A stretch of DNA of 64,000 nt from Paenarthrobacter sp. Z7-10 (GTDB lineage: Bacteria > Actinomycetota > Actinomycetes > Actinomycetales > Micrococcaceae). The notes under the pieces are model-generated. The model was not told where the DNA came from and ran no database searches. It saw only the letters and a list, made by a program, of their open reading frames with translations. The stretch is taken from positions 1 through 64,000 of the forward strand of contig NZ_JADPVH010000012.1 in NCBI RefSeq assembly GCF_026932795.1, in the 5' to 3' direction. Of the stretch, positions 1 through 7,313 are shown piece after piece; the first letter of the stretch is position 1; each line of letters opens with the position of its first letter. The translations under genes were made by a program, and so were the position numbers.

Positions 1-205
1 CGGCCAAACCGGAAACCTTCTCCGTCACCGTCGCCTGATCACCGGAAACACTCACCATCACCGAACCACTGGCATTACTGCCATTGATCGCACCCAAATT
101 AGCCTGGTACGACGCGTCACCGGCAGCCATCGCCGGAGCACCCGAAAACGCCAAAGCACCCAGCGCCAACACCGGAGCCACCAACAAAGCAGATTTCTTA
201 TTCAT
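1..205 (-). CDS. Secreted CHRD-like protein, N-terminal part (runs off window)
   Basis: Only the first 68 codons are in the window; the gene continues beyond position 1. The ATG at 205 has a GAGGAG ribosome-binding site 9 nt upstream. The product begins MNKKSALLVAPVLALG, with a hydrophobic stretch and an Ala-x-Ala cleavage site (APAMAAGDA) near residue 28: a Sec signal peptide. The mature start, with YQANLGAING, SGSVMVSVSGDQ and VSGLA, resembles the first strands of CHRD domains, which are extracellular beta-rich domains of unclear function common in Arthrobacter. The domain call is tentative because the histidine-containing part is outside the window. Confidence 0.7.
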   Translation of the reverse strand, partial: MNKKSALLVAPVLALGALAFSGAPAMAAGDASYQANLGAINGSNASGSVMVSVSGDQATVTEKVSGLA

Positions 206-454
206 AAAGATATTCTCCTCATCTAGGGCCACCCGGCTATTTACCAAGCATGCCCGCTAACAACACTAAGCAATTCGAAGTGACAACTACAATAGATTGG
301 TCCGATTGAGATTTATTTTCGAGAAATCTTTTCCGGGGCCGGGGCATCCCGCAACAGCTGGGTTCCGGGCTCCCGGACTGGACCATTTGGGCCAGGAAAA
401 TACTCCGGTGCAGGCGGTGGGGCCAGCGGCAGAAAGCTAAATTGCGATGGGTCT
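206..454. other. Intergenic region between two minus-strand genes
   Basis: This 249-base stretch lies upstream of the CHRD-like gene and downstream of the lipoprotein gene. I see a good Shine-Dalgarno (215-220) for the left gene and an AT-richer patch at about 230-320, which probably holds its promoter. No convincing terminator hairpin or small gene was found. Confidence 0.4.
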
Positions 455-1111
455 TTAGGCGCCCTGCCAGCAGGCCAGCACGGCCGTCGCGAGCTCGTAG
501 GAGAACTCGCTGCGCGCAACGCCGTGCGGGCCCACCTTGGCCGGCAGCTTTGTGGCGTCCACGTACAGGGTCATGTTGTCCTTGACGAAGACCACGCCGC
601 CCTGGTCCGTTTTGAAGGCCGGCAGCCCAAGGTTGGCCAGGCCCTCGATGGGCGACGTGCTGGCCAGCTCCTTCTGCAGGCTGTCAAAGTAGCTGCGGGC
701 GGCGGCCGGGCTGGCAGATTCCTTCACCTTCATCACCAGCGGACCGACAGCGAGATGATAGGTACAGGTATAAAGCTGATCGGTCCAAGTGCTGACCGTG
801 TGCGGCGCGGAGCTCAGTGCCAGGATCTTGGCGATATTGTCCTGGGTTTCTTTCCCGCACACCATTTTGGTGGCTGCCGTGGGTTCGCCGGCGGCCGTCG
901 GGGCGGCGGTGGGGCTGGGCGTCGGACTGGCGCTCATCGACATGCCCGCCATGGATTCACCGGGCTTCATCGACATTCCGGCCGACGACGACGACGGCTG
1001 CGCGGCGGCAGCCGACGTCGGGGACGAGGACGAGGCGGGCGTTGTGCCACATCCGGCGACGAGCAGCACAGAGGCGCCCAACAGCACCAGATTCCGCTTG
1101 CGATGATTCAT
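455..1111 (-). CDS. Met/Ser-rich lipoprotein of unknown function
   Basis: The product is 218 residues from the ATG at 1111, which has GGAG 6 nt upstream; an in-frame ATG at 1123 is the alternative. The N-terminus MNHRKRNLVLLGASVLLVAGC is a type II signal peptide with lipobox LVAG-C21, so the protein should be lipid-anchored on the outer face of the membrane. A low-complexity Ser/Ala/Pro linker follows and contains two GMSM motifs and MAGMSMS. The C-terminal ~120 residues look folded, with Cys pairs (MVCGKE, YTCTY) and a final VLACW. I do not recognise the family. The methionine clusters resemble copper-binding stretches, which is only an inference. Confidence 0.75.
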   Translation of the reverse strand: MNHRKRNLVLLGASVLLVAGCGTTPASSSSPTSAAAAQPSSSSAGMSMKPGESMAGMSMSASPTPSPTAAPTAAGEPTAATKMVCGKETQDNIAKILALSSAPHTVSTWTDQLYTCTYHLAVGPLVMKVKESASPAAARSYFDSLQKELASTSPIEGLANLGLPAFKTDQGGVVFVKDNMTLYVDATKLPAKVGPHGVARSEFSYELATAVLACWQGA

Positions 1112-1242
1112 GACCCGCTCCATTTCCGTGCCTTTAAGCTTTCTTTCCTGACTCCCATTCGCTTCCGCCAGCCGGACGGATGGGTCAACGAGGCATCCGA
1201 CCGCAAAGGAGGACCGAGCAGAATCGGGCGAAGCCGCGGGCT

Positions 1243-2487
1243 TCAGGAGATTTCCTGCCGGATGGCGTCCATTCCCAACCACACTTCGGCGTAACTGGTG
1301 GACAGTGGTGAGAGGCCCAGCCGGATGCCTTCCGGGTTCCGGAAATCGGGCACCACTCCCCTGCGCCACAGCGCCGCCGTCACGTCCCGGAACGAGGAAT
1401 GGTCCACTGTGAGGTGGCCGCCGCGCTCCTGCGGATGCCGGGGAGAGGAGAGCCGAACACCCAGTGGCGCCAGCACGCCGTCGTACAGTGCCAGTGCGTA
1501 CTCCGTCAGACCCACGGATTTGTTGCGAACCGCCGCAATGCCCACCGAACCGATCAGCTCAATCATGTCCTGCATGGCCAGCATGCCAATCACCGGCGGA
1601 GTTCCACTGGTGTAAGCCCGGATTCCCGCCGCCGCCTGGTACCGGTCGCCCATGCCGAACGGCTCCGCACTGCCCAGCCAGCCCTGAATTGGCTGAACCA
1701 GCTGGCCTTGGTGTTCGGCGCGCACGTAGCCGAAAGCTGGCGATCCGGGACCCCCATTGAGGTATTTATAGGTGCAGCCCACGGCGAGGTCCACGCCCCA
1801 GGCATCCAGTTCCACCGGCAGGACGCCCACGGAATGGCACAGATCCCACAGGATCAGGGCGCCGGCAGCATGCGCCAGCTCCGTCAGCGCGGGAACGTCC
1901 GCCAGGTAGCCTGAACGGTAGGCGACCTGGCTGATCACCACCAGCGCCGTCCGCGGACTCAGCACGGCGGCAAGATCTCCGGCGGTGACCCCACCGTCAA
2001 AGCTTGGAGTGATCCAGCGCAGGGTGAGCCCCCGTTCGGCCGCGATGCCCTCCAGGATGAACCTGTCCGTCGGAAAATTGTCCGTATCCAGCACCACCTC
2101 GGTGCGGCCCGGCCGTGCGGCAACAGCTGCCCGGCAAAGCTTGTAGAGCATGACGGTGGTGGAATCGCCAATAGTGATCTGCCCGGGAGCGGCGCCGAGG
2201 GCGACGCGGCCAAGCTCATTGCCGATTTCGGCGGGCAGGCCGAGCCAGCCTTCGTCCCAGCCACGGATGAGTCGACCACCCCACTGCTCCGCAATGAACC
2301 CGGCAACACGCCGGGCACTGGCCTTGAGCGGCCGGCCAAGAGAATTCCCATCCAGGTAGGCGACAACATCGGGATCGTCACTTCCCAGGAAGGAGTCCCG
2401 GTGGCCGGACAGCGGGTCCGACAGGTCCAGGGTCTGGGCGTGGTCAAAGGACAGCTCGCTGCGGCGGCCGGCATGGGTCTCGGTCAT
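1243..2487 (-). CDS. kynU: Kynureninase
   Basis: A PLP-dependent fold-type I enzyme (414 residues, usual family length) that cleaves kynurenine or 3-hydroxykynurenine to anthranilate or 3-hydroxyanthranilate plus alanine. Visible features are the N-terminal YLDGNSLGR, the PLP-phosphate region GDSTTVMLYKL, ILWDLCHSVG with the pyridine-binding Asp, and the Schiff-base lysine in GCTYKYLNGGPG. The C-terminal HLTVDH and EGIRLGLSPL also fit. No other kynurenine-pathway gene is nearby. The ATG start lies 6 nt after a TAAGCT -10 box, so the mRNA is probably leaderless. Confidence 0.95.
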   Translation of the reverse strand: MTETHAGRRSELSFDHAQTLDLSDPLSGHRDSFLGSDDPDVVAYLDGNSLGRPLKASARRVAGFIAEQWGGRLIRGWDEGWLGLPAEIGNELGRVALGAAPGQITIGDSTTVMLYKLCRAAVAARPGRTEVVLDTDNFPTDRFILEGIAAERGLTLRWITPSFDGGVTAGDLAAVLSPRTALVVISQVAYRSGYLADVPALTELAHAAGALILWDLCHSVGVLPVELDAWGVDLAVGCTYKYLNGGPGSPAFGYVRAEHQGQLVQPIQGWLGSAEPFGMGDRYQAAAGIRAYTSGTPPVIGMLAMQDMIELIGSVGIAAVRNKSVGLTEYALALYDGVLAPLGVRLSSPRHPQERGGHLTVDHSSFRDVTAALWRRGVVPDFRNPEGIRLGLSPLSTSYAEVWLGMDAIRQEIS

Positions 2488-2493
2488 AGGCTC

Positions 2494-2499
2494 AGCTTA
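2494..2499 (-). promoter_or_regulatory. -10 box of leaderless kynU transcript
   Basis: On the minus strand TAAGCT is followed by six bases (GAGCCT) and then the kynU ATG at 2487. This puts the expected transcription start at the start codon. No Shine-Dalgarno is present. Confidence 0.6.
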
Positions 2500-2646
2500 C
2501 GACGGCGGCACGCTGGAACGGGGGCACAGGGCCGGAACCGCGCCGGTTCGCCCAACGACGGCGGCAACGGGGCACGCGGGCACAGGACGAACGCGTGCTT
2601 GGAACGGACTTGACCCGGCGTTGGGGCCGGAATCCGCCGGTGCCCG

Positions 2647-3594
2647 CTACAGGGGTGACACGGAACCGGAGAAGTGCCGGCGGCCGGTCCGCGGATTCCA
2701 GCCCTCGTACTCCGACCGGGACGAACCGCCGTCGACCGCCGGTCCATCCCCGATGCGCAGCGCCAGCGTCGCCGGCAGGAACACCGGCGCTTCAAAGCTA
2801 ATGTCCGCGCTGAAAGCGTCCGGCTCGGGGGACCCGACTTCCGTCAGCACCCGGGAGGCCAGGTACATCCCGTGCGCAATGGAACGCCGCATCCCCAGAA
2901 CCTTGGCAGACAAGGCACTGAGATGGATCGGGTTGAAATCCCCCGACACCGCCGCGTAGGACCGGCCGACATCTGGTCCAAGCCGCCAGAGCGCGGTGGG
3001 ATCTGGAGCAGCGAAGTCCGGCGCGGGCCGTGCCTCAATCGACTTGTCCAGGCCCGGAAGGAATATTCCCTTGGCAAGGTAGGTCGAAATACCGCGCCAC
3101 AAACAGGATCCGTTGCCCTCGGATCGCGGGCGCGTTCCGCCGTCGTCCGCCCGGACCTCCACGACCACGTCCACCTGGGTGCCGGCACGGTGCCCGGTCA
3201 ATTCGGTGGCCCACGCCCGAATGGCCAGCGGCTGGGCGTAGAGAATCGGCTCGAACTGTTCGATCCGGTTCTGCAGATGGATCATGCCCAACAGCGGCAG
3301 CGGGAAATCTTCCCGGACCATGAGGCTCATCGCCACCGGAAAGGCCAGGGTATGGATGAACCCGGCGGGCATCACGTCGCGGGCGGAGCCGCCCAGCAGA
3401 TGCTGGTACTCCGTCAGCCGTGCCACATCCGCCAGCACGGAATGGACTTCGTGACTGGCCTGGGGCAGTTCGGCCGGCTGTCCGGGCTGGTGCCCGCCCA
3501 ACATCCGGTTTTTCGCCGCTGCCGCGGCAGCCGTCAGGTAAAGCCGGGACAGCGAGGGCATCTCCGGCAGGATGGTCACGACACCGCCGCTCAT
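2647..3594 (-). CDS. MaoC-family (R)-hydratase/dehydratase
   Basis: A 315-residue protein with a MaoC-like hotdog layout: an N-terminal half without clear catalytic residues and a C-terminal half with SGDFNPIHLS, the hydratase-2 D-x4-H signature (about residue 220). It probably hydrates or dehydrates enoyl/3-hydroxyacyl thioesters. The ATG at 3594 overlaps the upstream fabG stop (ATGA), showing translational coupling. The thiolase - long FabG - MaoC set resembles the mycobacterial fadA2/fabG4/htdX neighbourhood, so a role in fatty-acid turnover or chain modification is likely. Substrate length cannot be read from sequence. Confidence 0.85.
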   Translation of the reverse strand: MSGGVVTILPEMPSLSRLYLTAAAAAAKNRMLGGHQPGQPAELPQASHEVHSVLADVARLTEYQHLLGGSARDVMPAGFIHTLAFPVAMSLMVREDFPLPLLGMIHLQNRIEQFEPILYAQPLAIRAWATELTGHRAGTQVDVVVEVRADDGGTRPRSEGNGSCLWRGISTYLAKGIFLPGLDKSIEARPAPDFAAPDPTALWRLGPDVGRSYAAVSGDFNPIHLSALSAKVLGMRRSIAHGMYLASRVLTEVGSPEPDAFSADISFEAPVFLPATLALRIGDGPAVDGGSSRSEYEGWNPRTGRRHFSGSVSPL

Positions 3595-4982
3595 TGCCCC
3601 ACCAAGTTCTGCCCACAAACCCGCAGCACGTTGCCGGAAATTCCACCGGCCGCGTCGCTGGCCAGGAAGGCAATGGTTTCCGCGACGTCCTCGGGCCAGC
3701 CTCCCTGCTGCAGGCTGTTCAGCCGGCGGGCCAGTTCGCGGGTGGCAAACGGCATCCTGGCTGTCATATCCGTTTCGATGAACCCGGGAGCAACGGCGTT
3801 GACGCTTCCGCCTAGGGGTGCCAGCAACTTGGCGGTGGCGCGGACCATGCCTATCACGCCCGCCTTGGATGCCGCATAGTTCGTCTGCCCCCGATTGCCG
3901 GCAATCCCACTGGTGGAAGCCACCGACACAATCCGGAGTGGACCGGTCAGCGCAGCGGAGCCCAGGAAGTCCCGGTTCATTCGCAACTGGGCGGACAGGT
4001 TAACGGCGATCACGGCATCCCAGCGCGCGGCATCCATGTTGGCCAGCAGTTTGTCCCGGGTAATGCCGGCGTTGTGCACCACGATGTCCAGCCGGCCGTG
4101 CCGGGCCAGCGCGTGGTCCAAAATCCGCTGCCCGGCCGCAGCCGCGGTGATGTCAAGCTGGAGGGCGGTGCCGCGGATCGAGTTGGCCACCGCGGCGAGT
4201 TGGTCGCCGGAGGCCGGAACGTCCACCACGACGACGACGACGCCGTCGCGGGCCAGCGTGCGGGCGATCGCGGCGCCAATGCCGCGTGCTCCACCCGTCA
4301 CGACGGCCACCTTTCCTGCCAGTGGTCGGTCCCAGCTTTGTGGCAGCTGCCCCGCGCCGCTGTCCACGCACAGGAACTGACCATCCACGAAGGCGGAACG
4401 GCCGGAGAGGAAAAAGCGCACCGCTCCTATGGTGCCCACGTCGGTGGTGGTGACGCCCTCGGCGAGGATAATTCCATTGGCGGTGGCGCCGCGGCGCAAT
4501 TCCTTGGCCAGCGACCGCAGGATTCCATCCACTGCCTGCCGTGCCGCGGCCATCTCAGGTTCCAACTCCGCCCCGGCCGGCCGGGAAATGGTCAGCAGCC
4601 GGGCGTTGGCCCGCAGGCCCCGAAGGGACGCGCCGGCCGACCGAATGGGTTCGGACAGCTCTTCCGGAGAGGCGAGGTCGTCCAAGACCACGATTATGGC
4701 CCCCAGCTTGTCCTTCGGCCCCGCATGCCGGCGCACATCCAACTTCCACTCCAGCAACACTTGGGCCAGGGCGTCGGCACCAGGGGTGGTTCCGAGGACC
4801 AGCACGGGCCCCGGAATCAGCGCCTCGCCCGGTGCGTAGCGCCGCAGTACAGCGGGCCGCGGAAGACCAAGTCGTCCGGCAACGCCGCGGCCGAGCCGTC
4901 CATTGACGAACCGACTGTACGAATCGGCAACCAGTGCGGTATGGGTAGGCGTTGCGTCGCGTTGGGGACTCTGTGCCATCAT
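3591..4982 (-). CDS. fabG: High-molecular-weight 3-oxoacyl reductase (FabG4-like)
   Basis: 463 residues, about twice the size of an ordinary FabG. The N-terminal ~200 residues form a degenerate Rossmann-like flavodoxin-type domain, as in mycobacterial FabG4. The C-terminal ~245 residues are a full SDR: cofactor loop TGGARGIGAAIA, NAGITRD, catalytic Ser in VASTSGI, YAASK (Tyr-x3-Lys), then APGFIETDM. It should reduce 3-oxoacyl-CoA/ACP with NAD(P)H. The start codon directly abuts the thiolase stop and its own stop overlaps the MaoC start, so three genes form one tight operon. Confidence 0.9.
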   Translation of the reverse strand: MMAQSPQRDATPTHTALVADSYSRFVNGRLGRGVAGRLGLPRPAVLRRYAPGEALIPGPVLVLGTTPGADALAQVLLEWKLDVRRHAGPKDKLGAIIVVLDDLASPEELSEPIRSAGASLRGLRANARLLTISRPAGAELEPEMAAARQAVDGILRSLAKELRRGATANGIILAEGVTTTDVGTIGAVRFFLSGRSAFVDGQFLCVDSGAGQLPQSWDRPLAGKVAVVTGGARGIGAAIARTLARDGVVVVVVDVPASGDQLAAVANSIRGTALQLDITAAAAGQRILDHALARHGRLDIVVHNAGITRDKLLANMDAARWDAVIAVNLSAQLRMNRDFLGSAALTGPLRIVSVASTSGIAGNRGQTNYAASKAGVIGMVRATAKLLAPLGGSVNAVAPGFIETDMTARMPFATRELARRLNSLQQGGWPEDVAETIAFLASDAAGGISGNVLRVCGQNLVGQ

Positions 4983-6368
4983 CTACCGAGCTTCCAGGAT
5001 CGCCACAACGCCTTGGCCGCCTGCGGCGCAGATGGAAATGAGTCCCCGCGCCGGCCGGCCGCCAACGGTGCCCGTTTCGTGCAGCAGTTTGGCCAGTGAG
5101 GCAACGATCCTTCCGCCGGTGGCGGCAAACGGGTGCCCGGCCGCCAGCGAGGATCCATTGACGTTGAGCTTTCTGCGGTCGATTGTTCCGAGGGCCCCGT
5201 CGAGGCCCAGCCGGCTGCGTCCGAACTCCTCATCCTCCCAGGCCGCCAGCGTGCTCAGCACCGTGCCGGCAAACGCTTCGTGGATTTCAAAGAAGTCGAA
5301 GTCAGCCAGGGTCAGTGAGTTGCGCGCCAGCAGGCGCGGCACGGCAAACGCCGGTGCCATCAGCAGACCATCCTTCCCATGCACGAAGTCGACCGCAGCC
5401 GCTTCGCCGTCCACGATCTCGGCCAGCAGCGGCAGGTCCTGCGATCGGGCCCATTCCTCGGAACCGAGCAGCACCGTGGACGCACCGTCCGTTAACGGCG
5501 TTGAATTGCCCGCAGTCATGGTGGCTTCCGAACCGAAATTCTTGCCAAACACCGGGCTGAGCTTCGCCAACTTCTCCATGGACGTATCGGCGCGCAGATT
5601 AGCATCCCGGGTCAGGCCGCGGTATGGGGTCATCAGATCATCGAAGAATCCGCGGTCGTAAGCGGCCGCCAGGTTCCGGTGGCTGGCCAGCGCGAGCCGG
5701 TCCTGTTCTTCCCGTCCGATCTTCCATTGCGCTGTCGTCTGTGCCTGGTGTTCGCCCATCGACAGTCCAGTGCGGGGCTCGGAGGTGGAGGGAGCATCGG
5801 GTGCCAGATCTTTGGGCCGGATCTTGGCCACCGCGGCCAGTTTCTGCCGCAGGGTTTTGGCCCGGCTGAGGTCCAACAGCGCTGCCCGCAGTCCTTCGCT
5901 CACGGCAATCGGGGCGTCCGACGCGGAATCCACGCCGCCGGCAATGCCGGATTCAATCTGGCCCAGCTTGATCTTGTTGGCAAGCCCCAGCACGGTTTCG
6001 AGTCCCGTCGCGCAGGCCTGCTGGAGATCATAGGCGGGGGTTTCAGGGGACAGGGCCGATCCCAGGACCGCTTCCCGGGTCAGATTGAAATCCCGGGAGT
6101 GCTTCAGAACGGCACCGGCGGCCACCTCACCAATCCGTTGGTCGGCCAGACCGAAGCGGGCAACCAGGCCGTCGAGGGCTGCGGTCAGCATGTCCTGATT
6201 TGAGGAGTGGGCGTAGGAACCGCCCGATCGTGCGAAGGGGATACGGTTCCCGCCTACGACGACGGCCTTCCGCGGCAGTACGGCGGGCCGGGAAGGTTCC
6301 GTTGGAACCTGATTCGCTTCGGGCCGGTCAGTGGAACCGCCCGGGAGAACGTGGTCTGCTTCAGCCAT
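4983..6368 (-). CDS. fadA: Acetyl-CoA C-acetyltransferase (thiolase)
   Basis: 461 residues from the ATG at 6368, a long bacterial thiolase like mycobacterial FadA2. It carries both catalytic cysteines, in LQQACATGLE (acyl-accepting) and SICAAGGQGV, plus EIHEAFAGTV and AAGHPFAATGGR. It catalyses thiolytic cleavage of 3-oxoacyl-CoA or its reverse. GGACGGA about 7 nt upstream can serve as ribosome-binding site. A TTG at 6386 is an alternative start but has no better signal. It is the first gene of the thiolase-fabG-MaoC operon, divergent from tetR across a palindromic operator. Confidence 0.92.
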   Translation of the reverse strand: MAEADHVLPGGSTDRPEANQVPTEPSRPAVLPRKAVVVGGNRIPFARSGGSYAHSSNQDMLTAALDGLVARFGLADQRIGEVAAGAVLKHSRDFNLTREAVLGSALSPETPAYDLQQACATGLETVLGLANKIKLGQIESGIAGGVDSASDAPIAVSEGLRAALLDLSRAKTLRQKLAAVAKIRPKDLAPDAPSTSEPRTGLSMGEHQAQTTAQWKIGREEQDRLALASHRNLAAAYDRGFFDDLMTPYRGLTRDANLRADTSMEKLAKLSPVFGKNFGSEATMTAGNSTPLTDGASTVLLGSEEWARSQDLPLLAEIVDGEAAAVDFVHGKDGLLMAPAFAVPRLLARNSLTLADFDFFEIHEAFAGTVLSTLAAWEDEEFGRSRLGLDGALGTIDRRKLNVNGSSLAAGHPFAATGGRIVASLAKLLHETGTVGGRPARGLISICAAGGQGVVAILEAR

Positions 6369-6405
6369 CTGAAATCCGTCCGTCAAGGTGCTTCAAACTT
6401 ACTGC

Positions 6406-6432
6406 TACTTAGCGTACCTGATACGCTCAGTA
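6406..6432. promoter_or_regulatory. 27-bp palindromic operator in divergent promoter
   Basis: The arms are TACT-n-AGCGTA and TACGCT-n-AGTA around a 5-base centre, all ten arm bases pairing. TACGCT reads as a -10 box on both strands. On the plus strand it sits 7 nt before the tetR GTG, with TTACTG 17 nt upstream. On the minus strand, TTCACG lies 17 nt upstream of the facing TACGCT. This is the likely binding site of the adjacent TetR protein, which would block both promoters. Confidence 0.75.
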
Positions 6433-6434
6433 CC

Positions 6435-7229
6435 GTGAACGAGACGAAGATCCGACAGCTGCCTCCGACCTCCAACGGCGATGCCCCGGGAGCAGCAGGG
6501 CGTGGCCCGACGTCCGCCGGGGCGCAGCCCGCGGTTCTGCGCACTGAACCGGAAACAGGAGACGCAGGAACGGGAGCTGTGGACGGCAGATCCGCCCGCT
6601 GGGAGGCGCACCGTGAAGAGCGTCGCCGGACCCTGATCAGCGCATCACGCAAAGCCGTCCACCGACTGGGTGCGGACGCTTCCATGGAAGACATCGCAGC
6701 CGCTGCCGGGACCTCCAAATCCGTCTTCTACCGCTACTTCTCGGACAAGGTGGGCCTGCAGCAGGCCGTCGCCGAGGTGGTCATTGAGCGGATGCAGGAC
6801 AAGATCCTGCAGGCGGCGAAGACGGCGGCGACGCCGCGGCAGGGGCTGCTGAATATGGTTTCCGCCTACTTGGAAATGGCAGAAACCTCGCCGGCTGTCT
6901 ACGATTTTGTCACTCGAAGCCCGGGCGGAATGGCCGGCGGGCACGGCGTCCCGGCGGTTCATGGCGCGCTTGGCCATTTCTTCGACGAGGTGGTTGCGAT
7001 GCTGGCCCGTCCAATGAGCGTCCACCTTGGCGCGGCCGATTCGACGCTGCTGAATTACTGGCCCACCGCTGCCGTTGGTCTGGTGCGCACGGCTGGCGAA
7101 CGCTGGCTCAGCACGCCGGCTTCCCCGACCAAACCGGACCACATCCGAATGGCCGGGCAGATCACCAGCTGGCTGCTCCGCGGCATCGACGCCGACATCG
7201 GCGTCGGCCCCGCCGGAACCGATGCTTGA
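6435..7229 (+). CDS. TetR-family transcriptional regulator
   Basis: 264 residues from the GTG at 6435. An N-terminal ~50-residue Pro/Gly-rich extension precedes the TetR helix-turn-helix (SMEDIAAAAGTSKSVFYRYF, residues ~82-101). The all-helical ligand-binding half follows, including FVTRSPGG and a C-terminal TSWLLRGIDADI. The start is set by a TACGCT -10 box 7 nt upstream, so translation is probably leaderless. It is divergent from the thiolase-fabG-maoC operon and followed by an acyl-CoA oxidase, so it probably senses an acyl-CoA and represses both sides. The ligand is inferred, not seen. Confidence 0.88.
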   Translation: MNETKIRQLPPTSNGDAPGAAGRGPTSAGAQPAVLRTEPETGDAGTGAVDGRSARWEAHREERRRTLISASRKAVHRLGADASMEDIAAAAGTSKSVFYRYFSDKVGLQQAVAEVVIERMQDKILQAAKTAATPRQGLLNMVSAYLEMAETSPAVYDFVTRSPGGMAGGHGVPAVHGALGHFFDEVVAMLARPMSVHLGAADSTLLNYWPTAAVGLVRTAGERWLSTPASPTKPDHIRMAGQITSWLLRGIDADIGVGPAGTDA

Positions 7230-7313
7230 CGGGGCATCGGTAATGCGGCAATCCACTCCAGCACCAGACCTGACAAGACCACAGCACCCGTGAGCGAAAG
7301 TCGAAGGAACCTC

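Noticed and set aside
524-1294. Long plus-strand frame opposite the lipoprotein gene
   Set aside because: Arg/Gly-rich shadow of the real gene's GC-biased codons; no family resemblance or start signal.
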